In this document: piece after piece, positions 5,348 through 6,527 of the stretch
Numbering within the stretch: the first letter of the stretch is position 1
Layout: every line of letters begins with the position of its first letter
NCBI GenBank assembly: GCA_023150215.1
Contig: JAKLLJ010000193.1
Location: 1-6,527, forward strand
Length of the DNA: 6,527 bases
Direction of reading: 5' to 3'
Origin: Thauera sp.
GTDB lineage: Bacteria; Pseudomonadota; Gammaproteobacteria; Burkholderiales; Rhodocyclaceae
Translations under genes and position numbers: made by a program
Notes under the pieces: model-generated
Seen by the model: the letters and a program-made list of their open reading frames with translations, nothing else
Database searches by the model: none
What the model was told of the DNA's origin: nothing

Positions 5348-6527
5348 ATGAGCTTTGCCGATCTCGGCCTCATTCCCGAACTGCTGCAGGCCGTCACCGA
5401 TGCCGGCTACACCGAACCCACGCCGATCCAGCGCCAGGCCATCCCCATCATCATCGCCGGCAACGACGTCATGGGCGGCGCCCAGACGGGCACCGGCAAG
5501 ACCGCCGGCTTCACGCTGCCGCTGCTCCACCGCATCGCCCGCCACGCCAGCAGCAGCACCTCGCCCGCCCGCCACCAGACGCGCGCGCTGATCCTCGCCC
5601 CCACCCGCGAACTGGCAATGCAGGTGTTCGAGTCGGTCAAGACCTACAGCAAGCACCTGCCGCTGCGCTCGGTGTGCGTGTACGGTGGCGTGGACATCCG
5701 CCCTCAGCAGATGGAGCTGCGCCGCGGCATCGAGGTCGTCATCGCCACGCCCGGTCGGCTGCTCGACCACATCGAGCAGAAGTCGATCAACCTGTCCCAG
5801 GTCGAAGTACTGGTGCTCGACGAAGCCGACCGCATGCTCGACATGGGCTTCATCCCCGACATCAAGCGCATCCTCGCCCTGCTGCCCTCACAGCGCCAGA
5901 GCCTGCTGTTCTCGGCCACCTTCTCGGACGAGATCAAGCGCCTCGCCGACCAGATGCTGAAGAACCCGCAGCTGATCGAGGTCGCGCGCCGCAACATGGT
6001 GTCCGAGACCATCACCCATGTGGTGCACCCGGTGTCCTCGGGCATGAAGCGCAACCTGCTCGCCCACCTGCTGCGCCACAAGCCCGACACCCAGGCACTG
6101 GTCTTCGTCGACACCAAGCTGATGTGCGGGCGGCTGGCCCACTTCCTCGAGCGCAGCGGCATCTCGGCCGACGCCATCCATGGCGACAAGGGCCAGCAGC
6201 AGCGCACCGAAACGCTCGAAGCGTTCAAGTCGGGCAAGCTGCGCGTGCTGGTCGCCACCGACGTCGCCGCGCGCGGCCTCGACATCGACGAACTGCCCTT
6301 CGTGATCAACTTCGAGCTGCCGCACACCGCCGAAGACTATGTGCACCGCATCGGCCGCACCGGTCGCGCCGGCCACCACGGCTACGCGATCTCGCTCGTC
6401 AGCTCGGAAGAAAAGCACTGGCTGTCCGAAATCGAGAAGCTGATCAAGCTCCAGATTCCGCAGGAAATGGTGCCCGGCTTCGATCCCGATCCCGATTTCC
6501 ATGAGGCCGGCTCGCGCGCGCATCGCG
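5348..6527 (+). CDS. rhlE: RhlE-type DEAD-box RNA helicase (3' end outside window)
   Basis: This is an ATP-dependent RNA-remodelling enzyme; RhlE proteins act in ribosome assembly and RNA turnover, often with RNase E. The frame is open from the ATG at 5348 to the window edge (393 codons), so the C-terminal tail is missing. Superfamily 2 motifs appear in order: Q motif PTPIQRQAIP (24-33), Walker A AQTGTGKT (45-52), Ia PTREL (85-89), GG (113-114), Ib TPGR (134-137), DEAD (158-161), SAT (189-191), LVFVDTK (251-257), motif V VATDVAARGLDI (302-313) and motif VI HRIGRTGRAG (333-342). The stretches GYTEPTPIQ and MGFIPDIKRIL, and the short linker between core motifs, fit RhlE better than DbpA, SrmB or DeaD. 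The visible end (DPDPDF, 379-384) begins the variable, basic family tail. The gene appears to have its own promoter. The subfamily call is by eye. Confidence 0.92.
   Translation, partial: MSFADLGLIPELLQAVTDAGYTEPTPIQRQAIPIIIAGNDVMGGAQTGTGKTAGFTLPLLHRIARHASSSTSPARHQTRALILAPTRELAMQVFESVKTYSKHLPLRSVCVYGGVDIRPQQMELRRGIEVVIATPGRLLDHIEQKSINLSQVEVLVLDEADRMLDMGFIPDIKRILALLPSQRQSLLFSATFSDEIKRLADQMLKNPQLIEVARRNMVSETITHVVHPVSSGMKRNLLAHLLRHKPDTQALVFVDTKLMCGRLAHFLERSGISADAIHGDKGQQQRTETLEAFKSGKLRVLVATDVAARGLDIDELPFVINFELPHTAEDYVHRIGRTGRAGHHGYAISLVSSEEKHWLSEIEKLIKLQIPQEMVPGFDPDPDFHEAGSRAHR

Noticed and set aside
4556..5770. A 404-codon - strand open frame spanning rlmM, the gap and the helicase start
   Set aside because: It overlaps two clearly recognised genes and a promoter, and its product is Gly/Ala/His-rich without domains.
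5674..6504. A 276-codon + strand open frame inside the helicase gene
   Set aside because: It is an out-of-frame Arg/Pro/Ala-rich reading of the DEAD-box gene, whose own frame shows all helicase motifs.

Overview
The window is a high-GC bacterial chromosome segment carrying five genes, all on the + strand. Protein similarity by eye, the strong preference for G or C at third codon positions, and the gene content suggest a betaproteobacterium, probably of the Rhodocyclales (Thauera/Azoarcus-like). The genus is inference and cannot be proven from the sequence alone.

Layout: (1) positions 1-935 hold the 3' end of mfd, the transcription-repair coupling factor. (2) After 94 bp, positions 1030-2775 encode a 581-residue soluble PAS-GGDEF-EAL protein of cyclic-di-GMP signalling. 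Its EAL domain looks catalytically complete. Its GGDEF domain keeps the signature and the RxxD I-site but has lost residues used for metal and phosphate binding. (3) Seven bp later, positions 2783-3748 encode a CorA-family divalent-cation channel with the GMN motif. (4) A 384-bp non-coding gap (3749-4132) holds three GTAG-headed REP-like palindromes in alternating orientation. Compensatory base changes in their stems show that the hairpin is what is conserved. (5) Positions 4133-5227 encode RlmM, the 2'-O-methyltransferase for C2498 of 23S rRNA. (6) A 120-bp gap holds a terminator-like hairpin and a perfect TATAAT box. (7) From 5348 to the window end runs an RhlE-type DEAD-box RNA helicase, cut off at its 3' end.

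The genes do not form one pathway. Mfd (transcription-coupled repair), RlmM (rRNA modification) and RhlE (RNA remodelling) are housekeeping nucleic-acid functions. The PAS-GGDEF-EAL gene and corA are the only closely packed pair and are probably co-transcribed. The PAS-GGDEF-EAL gene uses CTT and CGA codons that the other four genes almost entirely avoid, so it may have a different history from its neighbours.

I found no CRISPR array, tRNA, rRNA, insertion sequence, phage gene or defence cassette, and no clear new biological system. The points most worth a second look are the degenerate GGDEF domain coupled to an intact EAL domain, and the REP/REPIN-like cluster between corA and rlmM.
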